Assembly (NCBI RefSeq): GCF_013215345.1
Contig: NZ_JABSOV010000043.1
Location: 1-32,527, forward strand
Direction: 5' to 3'
Origin: Colwellia sp.
GTDB taxonomy: Bacteria > Pseudomonadota > Gammaproteobacteria > Enterobacterales > Alteromonadaceae
DNA: 32,527 nt
The translations under genes and the position numbers were made by a program. Below are positions 17,960-27,182 of the stretch, piece after piece. The stretch's first letter is position 1. Every line of letters starts with the position of its first letter. A model generated the notes under the pieces. The model was given only the letters and a program-made list of their open reading frames with translations. It searched no databases and had not been told where the DNA came from.

Positions 17960-18075
17960 CTAAGATTCTCTTGAATAAATAAACTACTAGGCAGTCTACA
18001 AAAAATGCATTGCTTAGCATAGGACTAGTTGCACATTTAACTCAAAAAATGGCTGAACAAAGGTATTTATAAATA

Positions 18076-18388
18076 TATACCCAAGCTACTTCAAGATTCT
18101 CGTTTCAGGACGGCTGAGCGATTCATAATCAAGGCGCGTATTTTATTAATGGTCATTCCCTTAATTACCTACGCAACAATGAATATGATTTGCTCGTTCG
18201 TCCCCGTAGGGCTGGTTTAGAAATGCTTTATCCGTCGTTATTGATTTCGACAAGGACGCTACATGGATGTAGCTTAATAGAGAATGCAGGAGCTTATTCT
18301 CCTGAATAACCATTCTCTTCAATCAATGCCTTGTCTAAAGACGTTTCTAATTCCAGCTGAATCCTGCATCTTGAGGTTGTTTGGTATA
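18076..18388. repeat. structured mosaic repeat element (MITE-like), copy 1
   Basis: A 313-base non-coding block in the 589-base gap before cysB. Its ends are imperfect inverted repeats: TATACCCAAGCTACTTCAAG at the left, and a right end whose complement reads TATACCAAACAACCTCAAG. Inside are GCTACAT-GG-ATGTAGC (18258-18273) and a two-part stem GAGAATG-CAGGAG / CTCCTG...CATTCTC (18280-18317). The core 18236-18333 reappears in opposite orientation at 26740-26885: 16 identical bases at 18271-18286 against 26833-26848, and 15 identical at 18295-18309 against 26764-26778. No open frame is credible, so it should be a non-autonomous dispersed element. The flanks (17960-18075 and 18389-18548) are AT-rich and presumably hold the promoters of the gene at 17189-17959 and of cysB. 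Confidence 0.75.
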
Positions 18389-18530
18389 GTATAACGAAGG
18401 AAAAAAACTTTATCGAATTTAGCTGAAGTGGTAAATATTATTTACAAAAAGTAAAAAATTATTATGGTATAAATGATCGATTAAGTATATTATTTTGGTA
18501 TAAGAACGTTAAAAACCTCGTATTTATTAA

Positions 18531-19523
<993 letters not shown>

Positions 19524-19532
19524 AAATGATTT

Positions 19533-19568
19533 ATCACTAGAGCAATAATTCCTTATTGCTCTAGTGAT
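19533..19568. terminator. long perfect hairpin between cysB and yfhL
   Basis: A 16-base perfect inverted repeat (ATCACTAGAGCAATAA and its complement) around TTCC, ten bases after the cysB stop and 18 bases before the convergent yfhL end. There is only a weak T-tract on either side, so termination is likely in at least one direction but less canonical than the other terminators here. Confidence 0.75.
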
Positions 19569-19586
19569 TCGTATTTTGAAAGCTAA

Positions 19587-19832
19587 CTAGCCATATAAAC
19601 TAAGAAACTTCGCCTGTAAATCATCTTTATTTTCGATATTTTTAGCATCTGGTTTTACACAATCGATGGGGCAGACACTTACGCAAGTCGGCTTTTCATA
19701 GTGGCCTACACATTCAGTACATTTATCTACATCTATTTCATAAATTTCAGCGCCAAGGGAGATCGCATCGTTCGGGCATTCAGGATCGCACATATCACAA
19801 TTGATACATGAGTCTAAAATTTTTAATGCCAT
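19587..19832 (-). CDS. yfhL: YfhL-family ferredoxin with two [4Fe-4S] clusters
   Basis: 81-residue ferredoxin. Cys9, 12, 15 and 19 form the first CxxCxxC...CP motif, and Cys38, 41, 50, 54 and 58 supply the second cluster with the family insertion CTECVGHYEKPTC. MALKI.DSCINCDMCDPECPNDAIS matches E. coli YfhL almost directly. It acts as a cytoplasmic electron carrier. It lies 83 bases after trhP on the same strand. TrhP is a U32 protein with conserved cysteines, so this ferredoxin may supply electrons to it; that is inference from position. Start supported by GGGA about 10 bases upstream. Confidence 0.93.
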   Translation of the reverse strand: MALKILDSCINCDMCDPECPNDAISLGAEIYEIDVDKCTECVGHYEKPTCVSVCPIDCVKPDAKNIENKDDLQAKFLSLYG

Positions 19833-19915
19833 ATTGCTAATCCCATCCAGTTAATGCGAGGCTATTTATAGCCAGAATAGTCGCCATTGTTATGTTCAAA
19901 CCTTTATTTTAGCTA

Positions 19916-21307
19916 CTAAGCTTGTTGGTTTTGTACAAAAGGATGGCGCGTAGTGCCACCTTCATCTAAATAGCGCATGATAATACTAAAAGATAGTTCT
20001 AGCTCTGTATCAAGCTCAATGGCTACTTTATGGCCAGAGCCTTTTGCATCAGTAATACTTTCACCGTTTTTGCTATTAATCATCCTATGTAGGGTAAATG
20101 TTTGATTGCCATTAGGGGTCATCAACTCAAGCCTGTCTCCTGTTAGGAATTTATTTTTCACATCAATTTCAACAAGGCCTGTTTGTTCATTTCGTCCGAG
20201 CACTTCACCAACAAATTGCTGAGTATCACTTTTTGAATAGCCGTAATCATAGTTTTGTGTATCACCATGGCGGTGACGTTGTAAAAACCCTTCGGTATAG
20301 CCACGGTGTGCCAGGTGTTCTAGCTCGGTATTAAGACTTGGATTAAATGTTTTTTCTGCTACGGCATCATTGATCGCTTTGCCATATACTTGCGCCGTTC
20401 TTGCGCAGTAATAATAAGACTTCGTTCGGCCTTCAATTTTCAATGAGTGTACACCAATCTTTACCAAGCGCTCAACGTGTTCGACCGCACGTAAATCTTT
20501 AGAGTTCATGATGTAGGTACCATGTTCATCTTCAAATGCTGGCATATATTCACCAGGGCGACCTTGCTCTTGTAGTAAAATGACATCATCAATAGGCTTT
20601 TGTGGGGCAGTGATAATATCTTGCTCTGGCAGATAAATATCAACAGATTTAGGTTTGACAGCAATAATGTCACCCGTTTCAGTCTCTTTTGCTTCATGAG
20701 TGTCATACTTCCAGCGACAAGAGTTAGTACAAGTTCCTTGGTTGGGATCGCGTTTATTAATATAGCCGGAAAGTAAGCAGCGACCAGAATACGCCATGCA
20801 CAAAGCGCCATGGACAAAAACTTCTAATTCCATATCAGGGCAATGAAAGCGAATATCTTCAATTTCATCAAGGGATAACTCTCTTGATAGTATCACTCGT
20901 TCTATACCTTGTTGTTGCCAAAACTTAACCGTGGCCCAATTGACTGCATTTGCTTGTACTGATAAGTGAATCGACATGTCTGGGAAGTTTTCTCTAACCA
21001 GCATAATAAGACCAGGATCTGACATGATTAATGCGTCTGGCTGCATGGCAATAATAGGAGTAATGTCTTTAAGAAAAGTTTTTAGCTTGCCGTTATGTGG
21101 AGTAATATTATTTACTAGGTAGAATTTTTTACCGAGTTGATGGGCTTCATTAATACCTATTTGAATATTCTCTAAAGTAAACTCATTATTCCTGACTCGT
21201 AAGGAGTAACGTGGTTGACCGGCATAAACGGCATCAGCACCGTAGGCAAAAGCATAGCGCATGTTTTTTAAGCTACCAGCGGGAGAAAGCAGTTCAGGTT
21301 TTATCAT
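19916..21307 (-). CDS. trhP: TrhP (YegQ), U32-family tRNA U34 hydroxylation protein
   Basis: 463 residues (E. coli YegQ has 453). MIKPELLSPAGSLKNMRYAF is the U32 start, and the signature EVFVHGALCMAYSGRCLLS with conserved cysteines, then GTCTNSCRWKYD, is present. Known function of the family member: 5-hydroxyuridine formation at the tRNA wobble position with prephenate as the oxygen donor route, dependent on an Fe-S cluster; the old name 'peptidase U32' is misleading. The start is 21307, matching YegQ; the longer frame to 21370 adds an unrelated hydrophobic stretch. Ribosome site is weak (GAG). It is followed by yfhL in the same direction. Confidence 0.93.
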   Translation of the reverse strand: MIKPELLSPAGSLKNMRYAFAYGADAVYAGQPRYSLRVRNNEFTLENIQIGINEAHQLGKKFYLVNNITPHNGKLKTFLKDITPIIAMQPDALIMSDPGLIMLVRENFPDMSIHLSVQANAVNWATVKFWQQQGIERVILSRELSLDEIEDIRFHCPDMELEVFVHGALCMAYSGRCLLSGYINKRDPNQGTCTNSCRWKYDTHEAKETETGDIIAVKPKSVDIYLPEQDIITAPQKPIDDVILLQEQGRPGEYMPAFEDEHGTYIMNSKDLRAVEHVERLVKIGVHSLKIEGRTKSYYYCARTAQVYGKAINDAVAEKTFNPSLNTELEHLAHRGYTEGFLQRHRHGDTQNYDYGYSKSDTQQFVGEVLGRNEQTGLVEIDVKNKFLTGDRLELMTPNGNQTFTLHRMINSKNGESITDAKGSGHKVAIELDTELELSFSIIMRYLDEGGTTRHPFVQNQQA

Positions 21308-21576
21308 AGGGTACTCAAATAGTATTAAATAATAACGATGCAATAAAAATAGGCGGCAAATTATACTCAATAGAGATTACCGCTACCATTTGCAATTAAG
21401 CTAAGCATGATCTGGATCAATGTTAACCTTGCTTTAAGCAGAGTCGTGGGGGTAACTCGCTTTTTTGTGCTAACAACTGCCCTTGCTATTCACTTGAAAA
21501 TCATTAAGAAAAAATATTACTTTTAGAAAAATGTGCTACTTTTAATGTTAAGCACAATAAAAATAAAGGTGGATTT

Positions 21577-22419
21577 ATGGCAACTGAAAATGCCCTGTAT
21601 ACGATTTTGACTGAGAAGATAAAACAAGACACCCTTGTACTGCCTACATTACCTGAGATAGCGTTAAAAGTGAGAAGCGCTGCCGATGACCCTGAGATTA
21701 ACTTAAATGATATGAGCGATATTATTGCTCAGGATCCAGCTCTATCTTTAGGTATGCTTAAAGTGGCTAATAACGCGGTTTTAGGACGTAGCGTTAAAGT
21801 TGAAACGGTTCCACAAGCAGTGACTCGTATAGGTTTAAGGCAAATTAAAAGTATTGCCACGGCAATGGCAATTGAGCAGGTCTTTGTATCACATAACGAT
21901 GTGGTAACTATGTATATGAACAAAGCTTGGTTAAAAACTATCGATATTGCTTCGGTGGCAGTAAGCCTTATGGCTATGTATTTAAAGGAGCACAAACATA
22001 CTTCGCTCTCCTTAGATACGATAACCTTGGCGGCACTAATTCATAATATCGGTGTTTTACCAATTTTAACTGAGGCTGAAAATCACCCCGATGTTTTTGC
22101 TAACCCGACTTTTTTACAACAAGCTATTATTAAGTTATCAGGACGAGTAGGGGGGGCAATCACGCGCAGTTGGGGATTTTCTGAAGAGTTTACCTTATTA
22201 GCAGAAAGTTGGAGTGACTTAACTATTTTGCCTACCGAGGTGCACTATTTAGATTTCATACGTGCCGGAGCTATTTATCACAATGTCTTTAAAAATGAGT
22301 CAACTAAACAGGCGCTTTTAACTAGTTATACCAAGAAAGGAATCTTACCTGAAGTAAATTATATGGACAGTGTTGAATTTAAAGAAAAATGTGATGCAGT
22401 TAGGGCAATGTTTATCTAG
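21577..22419 (+). CDS. HDOD-domain protein
   Basis: 280 residues forming a single HDOD domain: LPTLPEIALKVRSAADDPEIN, then LSLGMLKVANNAVLGR..KVETVPQAVTRIGLRQIKSIA, typical of the family. The site corresponding to the HD pair reads LIHNIG (His156-Asn157), so the metal-binding Asp is gone, as usual for HDOD proteins, which act in signalling rather than as phosphohydrolases. No GGDEF, EAL or receiver domain is attached. Start supported by AGGTGG at 21567-21572, and the gene has its own terminator. The 206 bases upstream hold no further gene. Confidence 0.88.
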   Translation: MATENALYTILTEKIKQDTLVLPTLPEIALKVRSAADDPEINLNDMSDIIAQDPALSLGMLKVANNAVLGRSVKVETVPQAVTRIGLRQIKSIATAMAIEQVFVSHNDVVTMYMNKAWLKTIDIASVAVSLMAMYLKEHKHTSLSLDTITLAALIHNIGVLPILTEAENHPDVFANPTFLQQAIIKLSGRVGGAITRSWGFSEEFTLLAESWSDLTILPTEVHYLDFIRAGAIYHNVFKNESTKQALLTSYTKKGILPEVNYMDSVEFKEKCDAVRAMFI

Positions 22420-22459
22420 CTAACGTATATTGGCTATAAATATTAACATCATCGTGTTT

Positions 22460-22494
22460 AAGAAAGAGGGCGATATATTATCGCCTTCTTATTT
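22460..22494. terminator. bidirectional terminator between the HDOD gene and rdgC
   Basis: GGCGATA-TAT-TATCGCC with flanking AAGAAAGA and TTCTTATTTT, between convergent genes. Confidence 0.85.
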
Positions 22495-22520
22495 TGTCAA
22501 AAAAGTTTAAATAAACTAGG

Positions 22521-23444
22521 TTAATCTTTTTCTAAAGGATCTGTCGTTTTCATAGAAAACTCAGCTAACAGCTCGCTAATAAATCTATTCAATTCACCAG
22601 CCATCAAAGCAAAATCAGCATCAAGTTTAGCAACAATGTCATCACTATCAATATCGTCATTTTGTTCTTGGATAACATCAAAGAACTTAAGGCGCTTAAT
22701 CGCTAAGTCTTCACATAAAATAAATGACAGAGACTCATCCCATTCAAGAGCTATCTTAACAACATATTTATCTGCATCTAAATGGGTTTGAATCTCTTCG
22801 CTAATTAAGTCTTGATTCTTAACTCTAACAACAGCGCCATCATCACCTAAGGCGTTAAATTCTGCTTCCATTCCTAGAGTGAACTTACCACCTAGGCTTT
22901 TTTTATTTAGCCAATCAGTCATGGTTTCATCGACACAAATATCAGGGTCAAAGCTAGTAACAGGAAGAGTGCCAAGTACTTTGCGTAATAATGCTAATAA
23001 GTCTTCTGCTTTACCACGAGAACTGGAATTGATAACGATAATATTATTTACTGGGCTAATATAGGCATGGGTGTCGGTTATACGAGAAAATGCACGCGGT
23101 AGTAATTCAAAAGTTATATCTTCTTTGAATTGTTCGCGCTCTTTTTTAGTGGCTCCACGGCCTTGCTCTTGCTCAAGTAGATTAACTTTCTTCTCGACCA
23201 TGTCTTTAATAACGGAAGCAGGAAGCATTTTTTCTTCTTTGCGAGCGCAAATTAAAAAATTACCGTTGGAGCTATGAACACTAGTATCGCCATGCTTGCC
23301 TAAAGCATTAATCCAACCAAAGTGTGCTACTTCAGTCGAGCCCAATGGAGTAAAAAGATGTTCCGATAAGTGTTTTTCTAAGTCTTCCTCTGACCATTCA
23401 AATGGACGAGTAAAGGCAAAAAAGTATAAGTTTTTAAACCACAT
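22521..23444 (-). CDS. rdgC: RdgC, recombination-associated DNA-binding protein
   Basis: 307 residues (E. coli RdgC has 303). Opens MWFKNLYFFAFTRPF and includes GSTEVAHFGWINALG, then LPASVIKDMVEKKV and SRGKAEDLLALLRKVLGTLPV, all characteristic of RdgC. The E. coli protein forms a ring around duplex DNA and inhibits RecA-mediated strand exchange. AGGAA seven bases upstream supports the start. Monocistronic; 75 bases separate it from the downstream end of the kinase gene at 23520. Confidence 0.95.
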   Translation of the reverse strand: MWFKNLYFFAFTRPFEWSEEDLEKHLSEHLFTPLGSTEVAHFGWINALGKHGDTSVHSSNGNFLICARKEEKMLPASVIKDMVEKKVNLLEQEQGRGATKKEREQFKEDITFELLPRAFSRITDTHAYISPVNNIIVINSSSRGKAEDLLALLRKVLGTLPVTSFDPDICVDETMTDWLNKKSLGGKFTLGMEAEFNALGDDGAVVRVKNQDLISEEIQTHLDADKYVVKIALEWDESLSFILCEDLAIKRLKFFDVIQEQNDDIDSDDIVAKLDADFALMAGELNRFISELLAEFSMKTTDPLEKD

Positions 23445-23519
23445 AAGTAATTCCTAGGCTGATAAGGGAGTATTTTGGCGATTATCATACCTGAATTATG
23501 CTCTTTAGACAGCAAGCTT

Positions 23520-25262
23520 TTAACTATACCTCATATCTGGAAAACTCATGTGATAGCTTAAGCCTTCACTCTCTTTTGAATATGCCTCGATAGAGCCATT
23601 AAGAGTGTCTTCTATAAGGTTCTTGATAATATGAGTGCCTAAACCAGTTCCACCTTTGCTTGCTTTTGTGGTGTAAAAAGGATCAAATAACTTCTCAAGC
23701 TGCTCCTCATTAACTCCGACACCATTATCACGATAAAGTATCACTAGCCTTTGCTGATCTAGAGCAATATCAATGGTCATTTCGCCTTGGTTTATATTTG
23801 TGAAAGCATGAGCAATGGAATTGATGATTAAATTTATAATAATTTGCGCGATAGCTCCGGGATGAGTATAAATTTCAATATGTGGATCGCAATTGATTTT
23901 TACACTATGGTCAGTTTTCTTTAATTTCGGGTGAATTGAACGAATAATTTCATCAAGATATTTAGCGACATTGATTAACCTTACTTTGTCATTGGTTTGA
24001 TCGACAGCTACCTGCTTAAAGCTGGCGATTAGTTCCGCAGCTCTTTGTAAATTACTTAATAAAAGCTCAACACTGTGCTGAGCATTATCAATAAAACTGT
24101 CGATAGTGCGCTTAGACAGTTGTGGTGCATTGATGTCTTGCTGAAATTTATGGATGATATCTGAGAGATAGCTGGTCGAGGTAATACTTATACCAATAGG
24201 GGTATTAATTTCATGAGAAATTTCGGCACTCAGTGCGCCAAGTGACGACATCTTTTCGGCTTCCAATAGTCTATCTTGAGCTTTACTCAATTCAATTATC
24301 GAGCTTTTTAAATCTTTATTGGTGGTGATCAACGTACTTTCGGTTTTACGGCGGCGATTATTTTCTGCTTCTAACTGATGTTGCTGAGCCAACATGTCTT
24401 TTTGTTGTACTTCCATTCGTAATAAGGTACTGCTTAACGTGGAGGTTTTTCTAGCAACCTCTTGTTCAAGTAATAAGTTTTGTTCATCTAATTTATCGTT
24501 GGCTAAGTTTGTTTCTCGTTGTGATAAGGCAAGTTTGTCTTTGAATTCAATTAACTCATCTATAAGGTTGTTATAAGCATCTTCGAGCACATTAAGCTCA
24601 TTTCTTTCATTATTCATATTATGAAATTTAGATGCTTCAGGATCATGTAGATCGAGTTGCTTCATTTGGTCAGTGAGTTCTTGTAAAGGCTCGGTTAATA
24701 GCTTGGCAAAAGCCAATGAGAATAGGAAAATTAGAAAGGCGGTTTTTACAATGGCGTTACCGATGAGAAAGTATATTCCTACCTCAATCCGAGCAAATAT
24801 AACATCATTGCTCGATAACAAAGTAACGGTGCCAACGGTTGTCGTTCTACCTGAAAACTCAAATATTAATGGGAAAGAATGTCCAAATAACCCTTCACTG
24901 AGTGAACTTATACTTTGATGATCGTTATACATTTCTTCCGAGGCTTGAGAAGGAAGGGTAAGTACTTCGCCAAGTTGGGTAATAACATTGTTAGCTTCAT
25001 CAGTTACTGTAATTCCCTTGATCATAGGAATGGCTATTAAGCCTTCTGATATATCAACAGCTTGTTGAGTATTAAGCTCCCAAACTGCCCGGGTTAAACT
25101 GCCACTAATGGTTTTTTGTAATGTCAGTAGCTCACTATTAATATGACTTTTGGTGTTAAAATATTCAGCAATAATTTGAATGCCAGTAACACTAAAGGTC
25201 AAAATAAAATAAACAGAGAGTACTTTAGATAGCAGCTTTCTAGATATGCTGGTTATTTTCAT
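23520..25262 (-). CDS. orphan sensor histidine kinase
   Basis: 580-residue membrane kinase. Two transmembrane helices (about residues 10-32 and 172-198) flank a periplasmic sensing region. A HAMP-like linker and a long coiled coil of about 100 residues (Gln/Glu/Leu-rich, LSQRETNLANDKLDEQNLLLEQEV...) lead to a HisKA segment with phospho-acceptor His350 in AEISHEINTPIG. The HATPase domain follows, with NLIINSIAHAF, YRDNGVGVNEEQ and GGTGLGTHI as N, G1 and G2 boxes. There is no adjacent response regulator; the nearest, PhoB, has its own kinase. The signal is unknown. Ribosome site is weak at 25262. It is divergent from the porin gene. Confidence 0.9.
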   Translation of the reverse strand: MKITSISRKLLSKVLSVYFILTFSVTGIQIIAEYFNTKSHINSELLTLQKTISGSLTRAVWELNTQQAVDISEGLIAIPMIKGITVTDEANNVITQLGEVLTLPSQASEEMYNDHQSISSLSEGLFGHSFPLIFEFSGRTTTVGTVTLLSSNDVIFARIEVGIYFLIGNAIVKTAFLIFLFSLAFAKLLTEPLQELTDQMKQLDLHDPEASKFHNMNNERNELNVLEDAYNNLIDELIEFKDKLALSQRETNLANDKLDEQNLLLEQEVARKTSTLSSTLLRMEVQQKDMLAQQHQLEAENNRRRKTESTLITTNKDLKSSIIELSKAQDRLLEAEKMSSLGALSAEISHEINTPIGISITSTSYLSDIIHKFQQDINAPQLSKRTIDSFIDNAQHSVELLLSNLQRAAELIASFKQVAVDQTNDKVRLINVAKYLDEIIRSIHPKLKKTDHSVKINCDPHIEIYTHPGAIAQIIINLIINSIAHAFTNINQGEMTIDIALDQQRLVILYRDNGVGVNEEQLEKLFDPFYTTKASKGGTGLGTHIIKNLIEDTLNGSIEAYSKESEGLSYHMSFPDMRYS

Positions 25263-25442
25263 ATCAGTTATCTTTTAGGTGATTTTGGGCGCTTATTGTT
25301 AATTCTAGTAAATCCATTTTAAAAGTGCGCGAAATTAAAATAGATAGTCTAAAATTATGTTAATTAATTCAATTGAAACATTATTTTATCTAAATAGATA
25401 CTAAGACATATATCGGTATTATTTATCAATATAATTTTATGG

Positions 25443-25476
25443 CCGTAACAAAAGCGTAATAAAGATCTTGTAGAGT
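25443..25476 (+). promoter_or_regulatory. candidate Pho box and -10 upstream of the porin gene
   Basis: CCGTAAC-AAAA-GCGTAAT has the 7-4-7 spacing of a Pho box, and TAGAGT (25471-25476) follows after exactly 10 bases, the same spacing as the pstS promoter here. The 7-mers match the CTGTCAT consensus at only 4 of 7 positions each, so it is a weak site. It would give a leader of about 160 bases before the porin ATG. The rest of the 379-base gap 25263-25641 is AT-rich and must also hold the kinase promoter. Confidence 0.35.
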
Positions 25477-25528
25477 GTTCAACTATAAATTAGTCAACTT
25501 ACTTACAGTTTATTATTTAGGGATGTTT

Positions 25529-25582
25529 ATGAAACATATTATCGTTTTACCGAAAGTTAAATATTTCATTACAACAAACTGA
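25529..25582 (+). CDS. possible 17-codon leader ORF before the porin gene
   Basis: MKHIIVLPKVKYFITTN, preceded by AGGGA with suitable spacing and ending 59 bases before the porin start. It lies in the leader expected from the candidate Pho promoter. It could be a chance frame; no homology is known to me. Confidence 0.2.
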   Translation: MKHIIVLPKVKYFITTN

Positions 25583-25641
25583 AGATAAAATCGCCAAATT
25601 ATAATAATTGAACAATCATTAATTACTCAAGGTTTAACAAA

Positions 25642-26592
25642 ATGAAATTTACGAAAAAAGCACTACTAATCGCAATGTTTTATACTGCCACAGTACCTGC
25701 CATGGCTGCATCTGTAGATGTTTATGGTAGAGCAGATATTTCAGTTCAGTTATCAGATGAAGGCGACGGTCAATTTACTGAAATTAAAAGCAACGCTTCA
25801 CGAATTGGTTTTAAAGGCACTCATGAATTAAGTCAAGACCTAGAAGTTGTCTATAAAGCTGAATTTGAAGTAGATATGGACGGTGATAGCAGTGATGTCT
25901 TCAAAGGGCGTAACCAATATATCGGTTTACGTGGCTTGTTTGGCGAAGTTCTACTTGGTAAAAATGATACCATGTTAAAACAGTCTCAAGGTAAAGTAGA
26001 TATCTTTAGTGATCACAATGGTGATATCAAACACCTCTGGGTAGGTGAAAACCGTTTAAGTAATACACTAAGTTATAAATCGCCTAAATTTAACGGCTTA
26101 CAGCTAGGCCTGACTTATATGGCTGAAGACGAGTTAGACGGAGATGACGCTTACTCTATGGCCGTTTTTTACGGTGATAAGAATTTAAAAAAATCAAAGT
26201 TTTATGCTGCAGTTGCCTTTGATTCTGATGTAGCAGGAAAATCAAAGGATGGCGCAGTTTCAGGCCACTTTGATACAATGCGCGCTACCGTGTCGAGTAA
26301 AGTTGCCGGTATTACGTTAGGTTTAATGGTACAAAATCAAGAAGAAATTGAAACAGGCAAAGAAATGAACGGTGTGATGGTTTCAGCTAAGTATTCTTTG
26401 GATAACATTACCTTTAAAGGACAATTTCAAGGTGCTGACCATAAAGATGGCGACAACCGAAATGGTATAACTGCAGGTATTGATTACAAACTTGCGAAAA
26501 GCACTAAGCTTTATGTTTTTTATACGAGTTTTGATTTAGATACGGGCAATGATGAAGATTATTTGGCTGCGGGTATTCAGTACAAGTTCTAA
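25642..26592 (+). CDS. Gram-negative general porin
   Basis: 316 residues. Cleavable Sec signal (MKFTKKALLIAMFYTATVPAMA, cut near AMA/A), then a beta-barrel opening SVDVYGRADISVQ and SRIGFKGTHELSQDLEVVYKAEFEVD, followed by GRNQYIGLRGLFGEVLLGKND, all typical of the OmpC/PhoE-type 16-strand porin family. It ends AAGIQYKF, with the terminal Phe that the BAM machinery recognises. The protein is acidic, with many Asp/Glu in loops, so anion preference is not evident. The phosphate-regulon genes nearby and the candidate Pho box suggest a PhoE-like role, but this rests on context. AAGG about 10 bases upstream gives a moderate ribosome site. A terminator follows. Confidence 0.9.
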   Translation: MKFTKKALLIAMFYTATVPAMAASVDVYGRADISVQLSDEGDGQFTEIKSNASRIGFKGTHELSQDLEVVYKAEFEVDMDGDSSDVFKGRNQYIGLRGLFGEVLLGKNDTMLKQSQGKVDIFSDHNGDIKHLWVGENRLSNTLSYKSPKFNGLQLGLTYMAEDELDGDDAYSMAVFYGDKNLKKSKFYAAVAFDSDVAGKSKDGAVSGHFDTMRATVSSKVAGITLGLMVQNQEEIETGKEMNGVMVSAKYSLDNITFKGQFQGADHKDGDNRNGITAGIDYKLAKSTKLYVFYTSFDLDTGNDEDYLAAGIQYKF

Positions 26593-26635
26593 ATTTCAAT
26601 AGCATTATTAATGCTTAGTTAAATAGTTATCAATG

Positions 26636-26659
26636 AAAAGTCGCATCAGCGACTTTTTT
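26636..26659 (+). terminator. intrinsic terminator of the porin gene
   Basis: AAAAGTCGC-ATCA-GCGACTTTTTT, 44 bases after the porin stop. Confidence 0.9.
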
Positions 26660-26684
26660 CTTGCTTACGTTTAAAGTCTAGTGA

Positions 26685-27045
26685 ATACCAATCCGTATAA
26701 GAAAGTGTTCATTTAGCGAGAGTTTACAAGCTTATTAGGCAAAGTATTGATTGCAGGTAAGGCTTATTCAGGAGAATAGGCTCAGGATAATTGCTCCTGC
26801 ATTATCTAATAAGGTACTTCCTGTACCGTCTTCATTCTCTATTAAGCTGCATCCATGCAACGTCCTTTTAAAAATCAATAACGCAGTATATAATCCTTTA
26901 AAACTCGCCCTTTGGGAACACATGGAACACCATGATAACTTCACAAAATATGCTTGATGTAGAATAACTATAACTACGCATATTTTGATTGTTCTAATGT
27001 CGCCCATGTAGCTCTAAGTGATCACTTCTTTATGCAGAATGGTAT
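26685..27045. repeat. structured mosaic repeat element (MITE-like), copy 2
   Basis: A 361-base non-coding block filling most of the porin-phoB gap. The left end ATACCAATCCGTATAAG and the complement of the right end, ATACCATTCTGCATAAAG, form imperfect terminal inverted repeats of about 30 bases. The region 26740-26885 is the inverted counterpart of the core of copy 1 (18236-18333), with an extra stretch of about 50 bases at about 26783-26832 that repeats GCTCCTGCATT. The ends differ in type from those of copy 1. The two overlapping open frames in it (68 and 79 codons) look like chance. The right end lies 22 bases before the phoB Pho box. Confidence 0.75.
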
Positions 27046-27067
27046 ATATATCAATAATTTTCTATTA

Positions 27068-27101
27068 TTGTCATAAAACTGTCATTTAACTTATGCACAA
27101 T
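27068..27101 (+). promoter_or_regulatory. Pho box and -10 of the phoB promoter
   Basis: TTGTCAT-AAAA-CTGTCAT (27068-27085) matches the Pho box consensus at 13 of 14 repeat positions. Ten bases later CACAAT (27096-27101) is a plausible -10. PhoB autoregulation is the known arrangement in this family. The start site would fall near 27108, about 75 bases before the ATG. Confidence 0.88.
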
Positions 27102-27182
27102 AACCTATCGAGAGTGATCTTTTGTTAAATTTCATTTACTAACATTAGGCCTATCAGTAAGTCATATTATTAGGATGTATAC

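Noticed and set aside
26751..27007. Two overlapping open frames of 68 and 79 codons on opposite strands
   Set aside because: Both lie inside repeat element copy 2. They lack ribosome sites, resemble no protein I know, and are disrupted in copy 1.
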